Assembly (NCBI RefSeq): GCF_000733925.1
Contig: NZ_JPOO01000003.1
Coordinates: forward strand, 2,666,001-2,730,000
DNA length: 64,000 bases
From: Arenibacter algicola
GTDB taxonomy: Bacteria > Bacteroidota > Bacteroidia > Flavobacteriales > Flavobacteriaceae
Direction: 5' to 3'
Within the stretch, counting starts at the first letter, position 1. Each line of letters opens with the position of its first letter. This document shows positions 53,124-63,093 of the stretch, piece after piece. The notes beneath the pieces were generated by a model that was given only the letters and a program-made list of their open reading frames with translations, had not been told where the DNA came from and made no database searches. Made by a program: the position numbers and the translations under genes.

Positions 53124-54719
53124 CTAATTGTTGGTCTTAAATGTAGCGGTAGTTGACCAATCGCTCCAATTTAAATTTTGGTCGCGGTAGCGCACCCTCC
53201 AGTAGTAGGTGGTTCCGGATTTTAATCTGTTTGTTTTTTCATCTGTTAGGTCATCGTCCTTTTGCCGATTTTCCTTGTAGTACCAATTTTCAAATTGTTT
53301 CCAGCTGTTAAAAATTGGCTTTTCAAAGTCATTGCTCTCTGCTATCTGCCAATGGGAGGCCGCATGGAAAGCATTGCTAAAGCTGCTGTTGAAATCCCCT
53401 GCCTTTAGGATAGTTCCCGTAAAATCGACCGTTTCGTTATTGGGTGAGATAACACTGGGAACCCCAGGTTTTCTTTTGTTTTTAAATATTACAAGGCTGT
53501 CCCTGAGTTCGTTTTTGCGTTCCAATTCTTCGTTCCCCTGACTAATCCTTTTAATGGTAAACTTAGGGTCTTCCTGGCTGGCATCAACTTCCACCATCAC
53601 AAAACCATATTCGTCCTGGGTTACCGTAAATTCATCGTAATCCCTGCCTTCAAATTCTCCCCAATTATCAATGGCACCTCCTGCAGAGGCAACGTTGATC
53701 CATAAGTGTTTATGATCCTTGGACTGACCCCTGGAATAGCCGTGGGTATGCCCAAAAAAGTGAATACTGGGCTTCCCTGTCTTGGTGGTAAATGCCTCCA
53801 AAAGGGCCACCACTTTTCCGGTAAAATCCTCTTCGCCCGGAATCCAAAGTTCGGATTTGTGTGGATGGTGCAATTGGGCAAAAACAAAATCAACCTCCTC
53901 GTTTTTGGCCGTTTCGTCCAAGAGCTTTTGCAGCCATTCATACTGGTCCCTACTGTTATTATAGCCATCGTTTGAATTGAGCCCAATAATCCTGGTATTC
54001 CCGTAATCCTTAAACCACCAATGTTCCGCATAGGCAGGTGTACCGTTTTCGGGAAGACTGAAATATTTAAAATAAAATACCGAGTTCTTTTCGTGATTCC
54101 CCAATACCGGGTAGACGGGCACCTCTGCAAACAATTTTTCGGCAGGATTAAAAAAATGTTCCTTCCACTGGTAATATTTGGTGCCATTCTCCACCAGATC
54201 GCCAGGAATCATCACCATGGCCAAATTATTGGGAAGCTTGCCGCCAAACTCCTTTTCCAAATATTGCAAAATGCCGTCATTGACTACTTCGGAAAACTTA
54301 TTGGGGTTATTATGATCTATTTGCATATCGCTCATCGCCACAATTTTGAAGGACTCATGGTCACTGGCAAAAGGAGGGGTCTTAAATTGAAAGATATCCG
54401 AAACCATTTTTCCCGTTTTTACACGGTAATAATACTCTGTAAAGCGTTGCAGACCCTCCAATTTAACCTCATGGATACGGGATTCACTAAAATTGATATC
54501 AAAGGCAATACCCTTGGTCTTTTTTCCTAGTTTTGGTGTTAATCCCCATTCCACTATGCTTTCATCACCCATGGACGTTTCCCACATAATTTTAATGGAA
54601 TTGGGCTCCGCATCCTGAAGATAGGGTTGAATTAAAAACTCTTCTTGTACATTTTGGGCACTACCCGCTAAATGGAATGCCATGGCAATAAACAATATTA
54701 CTGTACTCTTAATGTTCAT
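53124..54719 (-). CDS. Purple-acid-phosphatase-like metallophosphoesterase
   Basis: A 531-residue exported protein. A signal peptide ends near GSAQN. A fibronectin-like N-terminal domain (IQPYLQDAEPNSIKIMWETS) precedes a metallophosphoesterase domain (about residues 125-380) with AMSDMQID, IPGDLVENG, VLGNHEK, FAQLHHPHKSE and FFGHTHGYSRG. The C-terminal 120 residues, ending in YYWRVRYRDQNLNWSDWS, look like another fibronectin-type module. It should release phosphate from organic phosphoesters outside the cytoplasm. Motif one has Gln (DMQ) where many relatives have His. Confidence 0.82.
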   Translation of the reverse strand: MNIKSTVILFIAMAFHLAGSAQNVQEEFLIQPYLQDAEPNSIKIMWETSMGDESIVEWGLTPKLGKKTKGIAFDINFSESRIHEVKLEGLQRFTEYYYRVKTGKMVSDIFQFKTPPFASDHESFKIVAMSDMQIDHNNPNKFSEVVNDGILQYLEKEFGGKLPNNLAMVMIPGDLVENGTKYYQWKEHFFNPAEKLFAEVPVYPVLGNHEKNSVFYFKYFSLPENGTPAYAEHWWFKDYGNTRIIGLNSNDGYNNSRDQYEWLQKLLDETAKNEEVDFVFAQLHHPHKSELWIPGEEDFTGKVVALLEAFTTKTGKPSIHFFGHTHGYSRGQSKDHKHLWINVASAGGAIDNWGEFEGRDYDEFTVTQDEYGFVMVEVDASQEDPKFTIKRISQGNEELERKNELRDSLVIFKNKRKPGVPSVISPNNETVDFTGTILKAGDFNSSFSNAFHAASHWQIAESNDFEKPIFNSWKQFENWYYKENRQKDDDLTDEKTNRLKSGTTYYWRVRYRDQNLNWSDWSTTATFKTNN

Positions 54720-54774
54720 CTGTTTATTTATTATTTAATAGACGGTTTTATCTTAGAATGCTCGACCATTTTAA

Positions 54775-56139
54775 TTACGAATGTACAATGGCCAAACTCT
54801 CATCAAGGATATTTAAGGCTTTGTTCAGTTTCTTTCGACTAATGGTCAGTGCTGGTGACAATTGCAGTACATTACCAGCGGATACTTTATAACTAAGGCC
54901 CCTTTTAAGGCATTCATACATGACCACTTCCGCCTCATTGATAGCCTTTTCCTTTGTTTTTTTATCCAATACCAGTTCCACGCCCCACAATAATCCCTTG
55001 CCCCTAACATCCCCTATTAAAGGATATTTTAATTGCAATGCTGCCAAGGACGATTTCAAATATTTCTCATCTGCCCTTACCTTGTCGAATATTTTTTCAT
55101 TTTCCAAAAAAGCAATGGTAGCAAGACCCGCCACTGCGCCCAACGGACTTTTTTCATGGGTATAATGCCCAAGGGAGATATCTCCAAATTTGTTGTATTC
55201 GTCCCTGGTAACTATTGCGGCCTGCGGAAAAATACCGCCTCCCAATCCTTTGCCGATACACAATATATCTGGTTCAATATCATAATGTTCAAATACGAAC
55301 ATTTTACCAGTTCTTCCCAAGGCAATAGGAATTTCGTCCAGTATCAGCAATACTCCATATTTGGTGCAAAGTTCCCTCGCCTTTTTCCAAAAATTTTTGG
55401 AGGGCAATTGCACATCCGTATTTCGGATCGTTTCGGCAATAAAAGCCCCCATATCGCCTTCTTTGGAAAACACATATTCCAAATATTCCAAACATTTATC
55501 CTCATTGTCCTCAAAAATCCCACGATAGGTTATTGGAGGGGGAATTCGTTCTACGCCCGGCATTAAAGGCCCCATAGACTCCCTAAAAACGGATTCCCCT
55601 CCCACACTGATGGCATCCAAGGAGGCCCCATGAAATGAATCCCAAAAGGAAACCACCTTAAATCTTCCTGTAATGGCCCTCGCCAATTTTAAAGCTATCC
55701 CTATGGAGGAACTCCCATTGGGTGTAAAGAGAACCCTATTAAGGTCTGATGGCATTAAAGAGGCCAATTTCTCGGCAAAATCAATGGCAGGTATATTGGT
55801 ATAACGCCTTGGTGAAAAAGGTAAAACCCTTAATTGCTCAATAATTTTTTCAATTAGTTGTGGATTGGCGTAGCCCACTTGGTGCACGTTGTTGCCATGG
55901 AAATCCAGGTATTTTTTTCCTGATATATTTTCAATATAGGGGCCCTCACAACTTTGTAAGACATCCAAACAGGGTGTGGACATGGACTGGTGCAAAAAAT
56001 ATCGGGCATCCCGTTCCAAAATCTGTTTGGTTTCATCACTTATCTGGGAGTCCATCCAAGCTGCACGTGCGGGAGTAAAATTTATATCCCCTTCGGTCTT
56101 TTTGTTTTGGGCATCAATGCCTAAATTATCTTGCTTCAT
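54775..56139 (-). CDS. Class III PLP enzyme, possible amino-phosphonate or phosphoethanolamine lyase
   Basis: A 454-residue aminotransferase-fold III enzyme without signal peptide. The PLP lysine is in CIGKGLGGGIFP and the PLP-ring aspartate in LLILDEIPIALGRTGKMF. The N-terminal FLHQSMSTPCLDVLQSCEG and YLDFHGNNVHQVGYANP recall, from memory, the group containing (R)-1-hydroxy-2-aminoethylphosphonate ammonia-lyase (PbfA). Ethanolamine-phosphate phospho-lyase is another class III lyase. Its position between phosphatase genes in a SusCD locus favours a phosphorus-linked amine substrate over a common transaminase, but this is inference. I do not assign a symbol. Confidence 0.75.
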   Translation of the reverse strand: MKQDNLGIDAQNKKTEGDINFTPARAAWMDSQISDETKQILERDARYFLHQSMSTPCLDVLQSCEGPYIENISGKKYLDFHGNNVHQVGYANPQLIEKIIEQLRVLPFSPRRYTNIPAIDFAEKLASLMPSDLNRVLFTPNGSSSIGIALKLARAITGRFKVVSFWDSFHGASLDAISVGGESVFRESMGPLMPGVERIPPPITYRGIFEDNEDKCLEYLEYVFSKEGDMGAFIAETIRNTDVQLPSKNFWKKARELCTKYGVLLILDEIPIALGRTGKMFVFEHYDIEPDILCIGKGLGGGIFPQAAIVTRDEYNKFGDISLGHYTHEKSPLGAVAGLATIAFLENEKIFDKVRADEKYLKSSLAALQLKYPLIGDVRGKGLLWGVELVLDKKTKEKAINEAEVVMYECLKRGLSYKVSAGNVLQLSPALTISRKKLNKALNILDESLAIVHS

Positions 56140-56233
56140 AAGGTCCGTATTTTGCTAGTATATTTCGGTCATGGAGATCAACATAAGAATAAATAATAAG
56201 CTTCATTGACTATTTTTTTTCTACTATTTCCAA

Positions 56234-57949
56234 TTACTTTAAAATTGTAGAAGGTAATACTTGTTTAGGAGTGGTCGTAGTTTGATAATCCACATTCAAC
56301 CATCCACTTCCACCACCATTAAACCATACCACTTGTAAGGGGTAGGTCCCCGGCTGCAGGGTAATACCGCCATTCTTTTCAATTACCCCATGGTCCCCAT
56401 CATTGTCCACTACCAATTCATTATTTACCCATAATTTACTTCCATCGTCAGAATTGGTATAAAAGGTAAACCTATCTTCCTTTTCAACCTGAATGCTGGT
56501 GCTAAATCTTACCACTGTACTGCTTCTAATTTCTTCCTTTACCTCATCGGAAGTAATTTCGAAACAAGTTCCCTTAGCATCCGGTCTTTTATTTTCCAGG
56601 CTTGGAATGCTGGTCAAGTTTTCCAAATAAAATACCTCATAAGATATGGGCGGCGCCATTGTCTTATTTTTTATTCTAAAAAAGGCCTCCGAGACTGTAC
56701 TGGCAATTTTCCCATTTCTAAAAATAGCACTTTTAACAACAACATTTTCGGTTGTCCTGACGGCCTCTGTGTATAAGGTGGAATTTGCATTGGGCATGGT
56801 ACCATCCAAGGTATACCTTATCTCACCAGCACCATTTGTATTTTCAATAATGATGTTGGCGGTGTCATCGAATAGGCCACCAGCCTTTTTATTGAGTGTG
56901 GCTACAGGTAAAATGACAGGTTCTTCAACCCTTTCCGTAATTGGATAATCATCACTAAGTTCATATCCCTCAAAAGCATTCTTTACGGGTTTTCCAATCC
57001 AGGCCATAGGTGTTTTTATCCCCAAAGCAAAGGCGACCGTAGCTGCATTGTCGTACTGATATACTGGATATTTAAGCACATGGTTCTTCTTGACCGATTT
57101 TCCCCAAAGGATAAAAGGAATTTCTATTTCCTGTAAAGATTCCCCTCCGTGCCCTTTGCCCAATCCACCATGATCTGCACTTATAATAACCAATGTTTCA
57201 TCTGCCATTCCGGATGCCTTGATAGCTGCCATTACTTCTGCCAGCATGGCGTCCGCCTTTTCCACGGATTTATAGTATTCAGGACTTCCGTGACCATATT
57301 CATGTCCGCCGTGATCCACATGATCAAAATGGATAAAAGTGAAGGTGGGCTTTTTGTCTTTTATATAAGCACTTGCCAAGGCTGCTGTTTCATCCTCGGA
57401 ATCCGGACTTATGTCATAATCCACGGCACCTTTCTCGAACAACCGTCCAAACCCGGTCCAATGATAAATAGCTCCAATTTCCGCATTTTCCTTTTGGTCA
57501 TCTATCAATTGAAAGATGCTGGGAAAAAGAAAATCCTCACTTTGAATAATTGTAGGCAAAACAAAATTGTTTTTCTCCCAGCTATTTGAAGTAATTCCAT
57601 GCTGCTCCGGCCCCGCACCCATAATCATGGAAGCCCAGTTGGTACTGGAACTGGTTGGCAGAACCGCCCTGGCGTGCATGCTTGAAGCCCCTTCACTTAT
57701 TATCTTATCAAAGGTCGGAGTTGTTGCTTTTTTGAGTCCATCGGGGCTTAATCCGTCAAAACCAATAACCACAACATGCTTTACTATAGGGGAATTTTCA
57801 TGTTCCTTTTTGGCACAGGACCAAAATGAACCGGAAATAATCATAAATGCAATTGTTTTTAGCAATATTTCTTTGGCTAAAACTTTTCGCAAGATGCCTG
57901 AAATAACCGAAATCATGGTGCTTTTAAATACAAAATTGGCTTTGCTCAT
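56234..57949 (-). CDS. Alkaline-phosphatase-superfamily lipoprotein with CHB_HEX_C and PA14 modules
   Basis: A 571-residue protein with a lipobox-like FWSC near residue 44. A phosphodiesterase/nucleotide-pyrophosphatase domain follows (VVVIGFDGLSPDGLKKATTP, then PTSSSTNWASMIMGAGPEQHG with the nucleophile region, and ISADHGGLGKGHGG). Next is a beta module like the hexosaminidase C-terminal domain (GEIRYTLDGTMPN) and a C-terminal PA14-like domain (FTFYTNSDDGSKLWVNNELVV). It probably sits on the cell surface or in the periplasm and hydrolyses a phospho-compound attached to glycan or lipid (inference). Start choice is uncertain within the first 12 codons. Confidence 0.82.
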   Translation of the reverse strand: MSKANFVFKSTMISVISGILRKVLAKEILLKTIAFMIISGSFWSCAKKEHENSPIVKHVVVIGFDGLSPDGLKKATTPTFDKIISEGASSMHARAVLPTSSSTNWASMIMGAGPEQHGITSNSWEKNNFVLPTIIQSEDFLFPSIFQLIDDQKENAEIGAIYHWTGFGRLFEKGAVDYDISPDSEDETAALASAYIKDKKPTFTFIHFDHVDHGGHEYGHGSPEYYKSVEKADAMLAEVMAAIKASGMADETLVIISADHGGLGKGHGGESLQEIEIPFILWGKSVKKNHVLKYPVYQYDNAATVAFALGIKTPMAWIGKPVKNAFEGYELSDDYPITERVEEPVILPVATLNKKAGGLFDDTANIIIENTNGAGEIRYTLDGTMPNANSTLYTEAVRTTENVVVKSAIFRNGKIASTVSEAFFRIKNKTMAPPISYEVFYLENLTSIPSLENKRPDAKGTCFEITSDEVKEEIRSSTVVRFSTSIQVEKEDRFTFYTNSDDGSKLWVNNELVVDNDGDHGVIEKNGGITLQPGTYPLQVVWFNGGGSGWLNVDYQTTTTPKQVLPSTILK

Positions 57950-58252
57950 TTTGATTGGTTTTAATTTTTGATTAATGAAGAAGCGTAAATATCATGTGAC
58001 TAAGTTAAGTTAAATAGTTAATAATATTAAATTTTTGTAACTATAACTATAATTTCTATATAATATTTATAATGGTCATCAACATACAAAGCATCCTCCC
58101 TCCCCTTATAATTCCCCTTACTTGGTTACCTAAAAAGGCAAAGCCACAGTGGTTTTCCACTGTGGCCTTGAACAAATTATATATGGGCTTAGGTTTTGTA
58201 TTGCGGATCATTATCGGCAATATGCTCCCAAAATCCTTTTTGGTGCCGAAAA
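57950..58252. other. Gap between susD and the phosphatase gene
   Basis: About 300 bases holding the susD terminator hairpin and an AT-rich, partly palindromic stretch (58000-58070) that probably contains the promoter of the downstream phosphatase-lyase genes. No coding sequence is seen. Confidence 0.45.
58131..58166 (-). terminator. Terminator or attenuator after susD
   Basis: A perfect 10-base-pair stem GCCACAGTGG (58143-58152) and CCACTGTGGC (58157-58166), followed on minus by TTTGCCTTTTT. It lies about 90 bases after the susD stop and before the phosphatase gene. Confidence 0.62.
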
Positions 58253-59734
58253 TTATTCCAACCACCAAGTTATTTCACGAATCTTATCGTTCCCAGCCCC
58301 AAACTGTCTTTCAATTGCTGCAGCTACATTTGCAGAATTGTTGTTGTACTCAGAATTAGGGTAAATCCATCGGGTAGGAGGTGTGGCCCCAGGTAATTGT
58401 GCAAATGCTGGATAACCTGTCCTTAAATGATCAAAATATGCCCTCCAGCCTGTTTGCAAAAAGGAAGTAAAATATTTCTGCGTCAAAATAAGCTCCAACT
58501 TTTCGTCAGTGGTCAAGCTGTTATCAAATGCCACCTCTGCTCCCAAAAGATAGGTGTCTGCATCCGAAGACTCTACATAAGTTTCAAAGTTCTTGGCATA
58601 TGTATTATAAAAATCGAAAGAAGCTTTAACTCCATTTTCATAATGTTCCTTTGCGTCAGTAGCAATCCATCCACGAACGGATGCTTCGGCCAAAATAAAC
58701 TCCAATTCCCAATATCCCATTAGGTTGTGGGGCTCGGTAGTAGGGTCTGTAGTATATCGCAGGTTTACCTTGGAGACATCACCTGCTGCAGCCTTGTCAT
58801 TAACCTCTGCATAAGGCGCTAAGGGATCTCCACCTTCATAGGCCATAAAATCATCAATAGCCAATCCTGCTTCCTTGGCATTTTTGGTCTGTCCGCAATA
58901 AATGAACAACCTAGGATCCTGTCTGTCCTGAAGCATTTCGATAAAAGTTGAGGACATATACATTCCCGATCCATAACCACTGGAGTTGAATTCCGTATAC
59001 CTGCTTCCTTCCTCGTCCAAGAAGGTCAACTGGCCATTGTCCTCGTTAGACACCATTATAGGCTCATTATTGTATATACTGGCAAAGGAACTTATTACGC
59101 TCAAGTCGGCATCGCCAACCTTTTTGGAAAGGGTCATAAGAACCTTTAATCTAAAGGAATTGACCAATTTTTGCCATTTGGTAGTATTACCACCAAAAAT
59201 AATATCCCCGGCAATAATGTTGGTATTCCCCTCCAGAAGATCATTGGCTTCCGACAATTCCCTTAATATCCCAACAAAAACTTCCTTTTGGCTATCATAC
59301 TTGGGCAAATACTGCTCCTCTGTTTCACCTTTAAGGGCTTCGCTATAAGGAATGTCGCCAAATGTAAGGGTCAGGTTATAGAAGTAAAATGCCCTAAAGA
59401 ATTTGGATAAGGCAATATATTCATCACTTTCTATACGTTCTGCCTCCTGCATCATTTTGGTGACCTCTCCCAACATATTATAGTCGTCAAAGCTGGCACG
59501 GTCCCAGTTGTAATATTGACCACTGTTCTCCCCATCGGTCTGCACCAATATACGCGAGGCGTATAAGGCACCAGTACCATCGACCTCAAAGGCATTGCTT
59601 GCAATATTGGTCAATAACAATTGTGGGTGCGTTTCACTGACATTGTTAGGGTTGTCGTTCAATTCTGTAAGATCTTGACAGCCAGTAAGGGCCATCAATA
59701 CCGTTAGGCTAAATAAAATTCCTATTTTCTTCAT
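58253..59734 (-). CDS. SusD/RagB-family surface lipoprotein
   Basis: A 493-residue nutrient-binding lipoprotein. It has the signal MKKIGILFSLTVLMALTGC with lipobox LTGC, then DLTELNDNPNNVSETHPQLLLTNIA, the usual N-terminus of the SusD-like 2 group. The rest is helical with TPR-like repeats. It caps the SusC channel and binds the substrate at the cell surface. I chose the ATG at 59734, since the upstream in-frame ATG at 59761 overlaps susC and adds residues before the signal. It is translated right after susC (13-base gap). Confidence 0.9.
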   Translation of the reverse strand: MKKIGILFSLTVLMALTGCQDLTELNDNPNNVSETHPQLLLTNIASNAFEVDGTGALYASRILVQTDGENSGQYYNWDRASFDDYNMLGEVTKMMQEAERIESDEYIALSKFFRAFYFYNLTLTFGDIPYSEALKGETEEQYLPKYDSQKEVFVGILRELSEANDLLEGNTNIIAGDIIFGGNTTKWQKLVNSFRLKVLMTLSKKVGDADLSVISSFASIYNNEPIMVSNEDNGQLTFLDEEGSRYTEFNSSGYGSGMYMSSTFIEMLQDRQDPRLFIYCGQTKNAKEAGLAIDDFMAYEGGDPLAPYAEVNDKAAAGDVSKVNLRYTTDPTTEPHNLMGYWELEFILAEASVRGWIATDAKEHYENGVKASFDFYNTYAKNFETYVESSDADTYLLGAEVAFDNSLTTDEKLELILTQKYFTSFLQTGWRAYFDHLRTGYPAFAQLPGATPPTRWIYPNSEYNNNSANVAAAIERQFGAGNDKIREITWWLE

Positions 59735-59747
59735 TTTGTGTCTTTTA

Positions 59748-62700
59748 CTAAAATTTAACATTAACGCCTATACCAATGTATCTAGTGGAAGGATCCTGTA
59801 AATTATTGTCGTTCCCAAAATCCGGATCAATGATATCTGCCTTCTTCCATACCAATAAATTATAGCCGCTAAGGGTTACATCAAGATTTTTTACACCATT
59901 GATATTGGCCAGTTCGGTGAAATCATAATTAAAGGAAAGTGTTCTTAATTTAAAGAAGCTTCGATCGAAAATATTCGCAAATTTCTCACTTTCCTTATAG
60001 GTCACAGCAGCCCTGTACGGATAGTTCTGTGACCAGGTCTGCCAGCTTACTGCAGTAGTATTCTGGGTGTACGTCCTAGTATCGGAAATTACATCCCCAT
60101 TTACGTCCTGCACCAGGTCTCCCCCTGTAACCTGTACCCCTTCCGGTACATACACTGGTACACCGGCGGCATACTCCGCATCCCTATATTCGGTAGAATT
60201 GGGGTGCTTACCGCCCCACCACATTTTTTCAACGGTCAAGGAACGGATTAGACCGCCCCATCCACCGTCTATCCCAACGTTTACGGTGAGGTTCTTATAC
60301 TTAAAGCTATTCTGAAGTCCAAGGGTCCAATCCTGATCGTTATGCCCCAAAAGCTGTGGGAAATTATCCCTAATTGGCAATCCGTTAGCTCCCAGGATCA
60401 GATCTCCATCCGCAGACTTCTGCCACACAGTTGCATAGTAGCTATCTGCCCTATCGTTCAGCCTTAGATTATTATACGTGGTATTGTTCCCATATATTTC
60501 CGTGATTTTCTGAACCTTTCTGCTCCAGTTGGCAGTTACATTCCAACTAAAGTCATCAGTAAGGATAGGTTTGGCATTAAGTACCACTTCCAGGCCATTG
60601 GTAGTATATTCGTTACCATTTACCTTTCTATTTTCAAATCCTGATGTGTTTGAAATTGGCAGATCTATAATCTGGTTAGTATCTACCACATTATAATAAG
60701 TAAGGTCCAGTGCAAGCCTATTCTTTAAAAAGGCAGAACTTAGACCAAGCTCGAACGAATTGGAACTTTCGGGCTCTATATTGGCATTTACAAGACCATT
60801 AGGGTACTGCAATTTAATATTGCCTCCAAAAACCCCGCTATTGGTATAATAAGACTCTGTGCTATAAGGGTTCAAATCACTGGAAACCTGTGCCCATGAG
60901 CCGTAAAGCTTTAAATAATCCACAGCCTCGGGCATAGTTACAAAATTGGATACCACCGTACTCAAAGAAACTGATGGGTAGAAATAGGAACGATTTTCCT
61001 TTGGCAATGTAGAAGACCAGTCGTTTCTAGCAGCGGCTGTTAAAAACACTGCATTATATAGATCCAATCCCAAAGTGGCATAGACACTATTGGTTGCCCT
61101 TTCCTGAACATAAGTAGTTGCGGCCACATTGCCACTTGTGTTGTTAAGACTATACACAAAAGGTACCACAAGACCATCTGTAGAATTGTATTCCTGCTGA
61201 TATTTTCTGTAAAAGGCAGAAGCACCGGCATTGACGTCGAAGGAGATATCCTCGGTCAAAGATTTGGTGTAGGAAGCCAAAATATCATAATCTACGGTCA
61301 GTCTCTTGGAATTCCAGGTCTTATAATCACCTTCCCTGGCATCGCCATAATTTAAATAAGTCTTGGGACTTTGTCTATCCTCAAAAATATCCTGTATAAC
61401 GGCTGAACCCCTTCCCTGTAGATTTAGGCCTTCGGCTATATTATACTTAAGTACCATCTGGGCATTGATAAGATCCGCATCGTATTTCTGGTTCAGTTCA
61501 TTGGCCGCAAAGTACACGTTGTTGTACCAGGCATAATTAAAGTTGGCCTGTCTGTATCCTTCCTGACCTGGAACGTACATGTGCTCTTTTAAGTCCTGAC
61601 CGTCAACATCGTCTCCCATCCAGATAAGTATGGTATACATGTGGTTCTTTGGTCCGTAGCCGTGTCTTGGATAGTTTGGGGAATACACCTTATTATAGGA
61701 CAATTTACTATCCAACGTAAGAGATTTGGAAAGGTTGGTGGTAGACTTAAAAGTTAATCCTCCTGTTTTTAGACCGGAATTGGGAACCCTGTCTTTTTGG
61801 TCGGAATAATTTCCAGACAAACGGAAAGACCCTTTTTCGGATTTGCTCGATATGGAAAAATCCGTACTTGAAATATACCCGGTACCCATAAAATCTTTTA
61901 AATTATTGTGATATTCCCATGGAGTAGGCACTCTGGAATAACGGGATTTATCGTCATATTGGGTGCCATAAACATCCCCCCACCAGGGAATGGTTTCCCC
62001 AGTAACGTTATCCAATATGGGACTGTTCCATTGGGAGACCAAAACCCCAGGTTCAAACTTGGGACCCCAGATCATATCCCCATCAGAAATACCTCCGTCC
62101 TTACCGTCCCAGAATTCATATTTACCATTGGATCCATTACCATATTCTGTCTGGGTTTCCGGAAAAACTGTGAAGCCCGCAGATACCATTGTATTATGGG
62201 AAACAGAAATTTCCAATCCATCTACATTGGCATTCTTTGTTGTTATCAATATAGCACCATTTCTACCCCTAGATCCATAGAGTGCAGAAGCCGTAGTTCC
62301 TTTTAAGACGTTTACATTGGCAATATTATTGGCAGAAACATCATAAAAATCGGTCTCCACAGGTATCCCATCAATTACGATCAAGGGCGATTTGCCCCTT
62401 AGGGAAAATGAAGGCTTTTGAAATAGCCCGGTGGGATTGCTAACATTTAGGCCTGCCACCTGACCAGTAAATAAATTTCCCACATTGGGAGCATTTATTT
62501 CCTCTATAATCTCCACATCCATTTTTTGGGTGGCATAACCAATCTTTTTCTCTGCTCTGGTAATCCCCAAAGCCGTTACTACCACTTCATTCAATTTTTC
62601 CGAATCGGGAAGAAGTACTATTTCCGCTGATGTTTTGCCAGAAGTGGCAAATTCAATGGGAATATATCCTATATAGGAAACGAGGAGGATATCGCTTGCC

Positions 62701-62891
62701 GAATTTAATTCAATTTGAAAATTTCCGTCAAAATCGGTAGCCACACCCTTGGCACTACCTTTAATGACCACCGATGCCCCTGGTAAAGGCGCATTGTTTT
62801 CATCCAAAACCGTTCCCGTAAATACTCCCTGGGAATGGCCCATGATAAATGCAAAAAAGGCAAATATCATAACAATACTTGTTTTGTTCAT
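59748..62891 (-). CDS. SusC/RagA-family TonB-dependent outer-membrane transporter
   Basis: A 1047-residue transporter. After a signal peptide comes a carboxypeptidase-regulatory-like domain (GTVLDENNAPLPGASVVIKG). The TonB box and plug domain follow, including VVVTALGITRAEKKIGYATQKM and the SusC signature LYGSRGRNGAILITTK, and then a 22-strand beta-barrel. It imports a substrate bound by the SusD partner, powered by TonB. The linked phosphatases suggest a phosphorus-containing ligand. It begins the susC-susD unit, with about 200 bases of upstream space. Confidence 0.93.
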   Translation of the reverse strand: MNKTSIVMIFAFFAFIMGHSQGVFTGTVLDENNAPLPGASVVIKGSAKGVATDFDGNFQIELNSASDILLVSYIGYIPIEFATSGKTSAEIVLLPDSEKLNEVVVTALGITRAEKKIGYATQKMDVEIIEEINAPNVGNLFTGQVAGLNVSNPTGLFQKPSFSLRGKSPLIVIDGIPVETDFYDVSANNIANVNVLKGTTASALYGSRGRNGAILITTKNANVDGLEISVSHNTMVSAGFTVFPETQTEYGNGSNGKYEFWDGKDGGISDGDMIWGPKFEPGVLVSQWNSPILDNVTGETIPWWGDVYGTQYDDKSRYSRVPTPWEYHNNLKDFMGTGYISSTDFSISSKSEKGSFRLSGNYSDQKDRVPNSGLKTGGLTFKSTTNLSKSLTLDSKLSYNKVYSPNYPRHGYGPKNHMYTILIWMGDDVDGQDLKEHMYVPGQEGYRQANFNYAWYNNVYFAANELNQKYDADLINAQMVLKYNIAEGLNLQGRGSAVIQDIFEDRQSPKTYLNYGDAREGDYKTWNSKRLTVDYDILASYTKSLTEDISFDVNAGASAFYRKYQQEYNSTDGLVVPFVYSLNNTSGNVAATTYVQERATNSVYATLGLDLYNAVFLTAAARNDWSSTLPKENRSYFYPSVSLSTVVSNFVTMPEAVDYLKLYGSWAQVSSDLNPYSTESYYTNSGVFGGNIKLQYPNGLVNANIEPESSNSFELGLSSAFLKNRLALDLTYYNVVDTNQIIDLPISNTSGFENRKVNGNEYTTNGLEVVLNAKPILTDDFSWNVTANWSRKVQKITEIYGNNTTYNNLRLNDRADSYYATVWQKSADGDLILGANGLPIRDNFPQLLGHNDQDWTLGLQNSFKYKNLTVNVGIDGGWGGLIRSLTVEKMWWGGKHPNSTEYRDAEYAAGVPVYVPEGVQVTGGDLVQDVNGDVISDTRTYTQNTTAVSWQTWSQNYPYRAAVTYKESEKFANIFDRSFFKLRTLSFNYDFTELANINGVKNLDVTLSGYNLLVWKKADIIDPDFGNDNNLQDPSTRYIGIGVNVKF

Positions 62892-63093
62892 TCTTTTTAG
62901 TTTGTGATTTTTTAATTATTTAGTGAGCGCAAATATCCCTGGCACAGGTTAACTAAACCCTCAATTAATATTAAAAGATTGCAATGAAATGTGCTTAATT
63001 GTTAAAACAACGTTAAGGTCGCAAATGAGACAAGAAAAGTGCAACCCTAAAAGAAATTTAAGGAGTGATGACGGGGAATAAACAGTAGAAAAT

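Noticed and set aside
53621..54187. 188-codon frame inside the purple-acid-phosphatase-like gene
   Set aside because: It is on the same strand but in another frame of a gene with clear metal motifs, and its own protein has no recognisable features.
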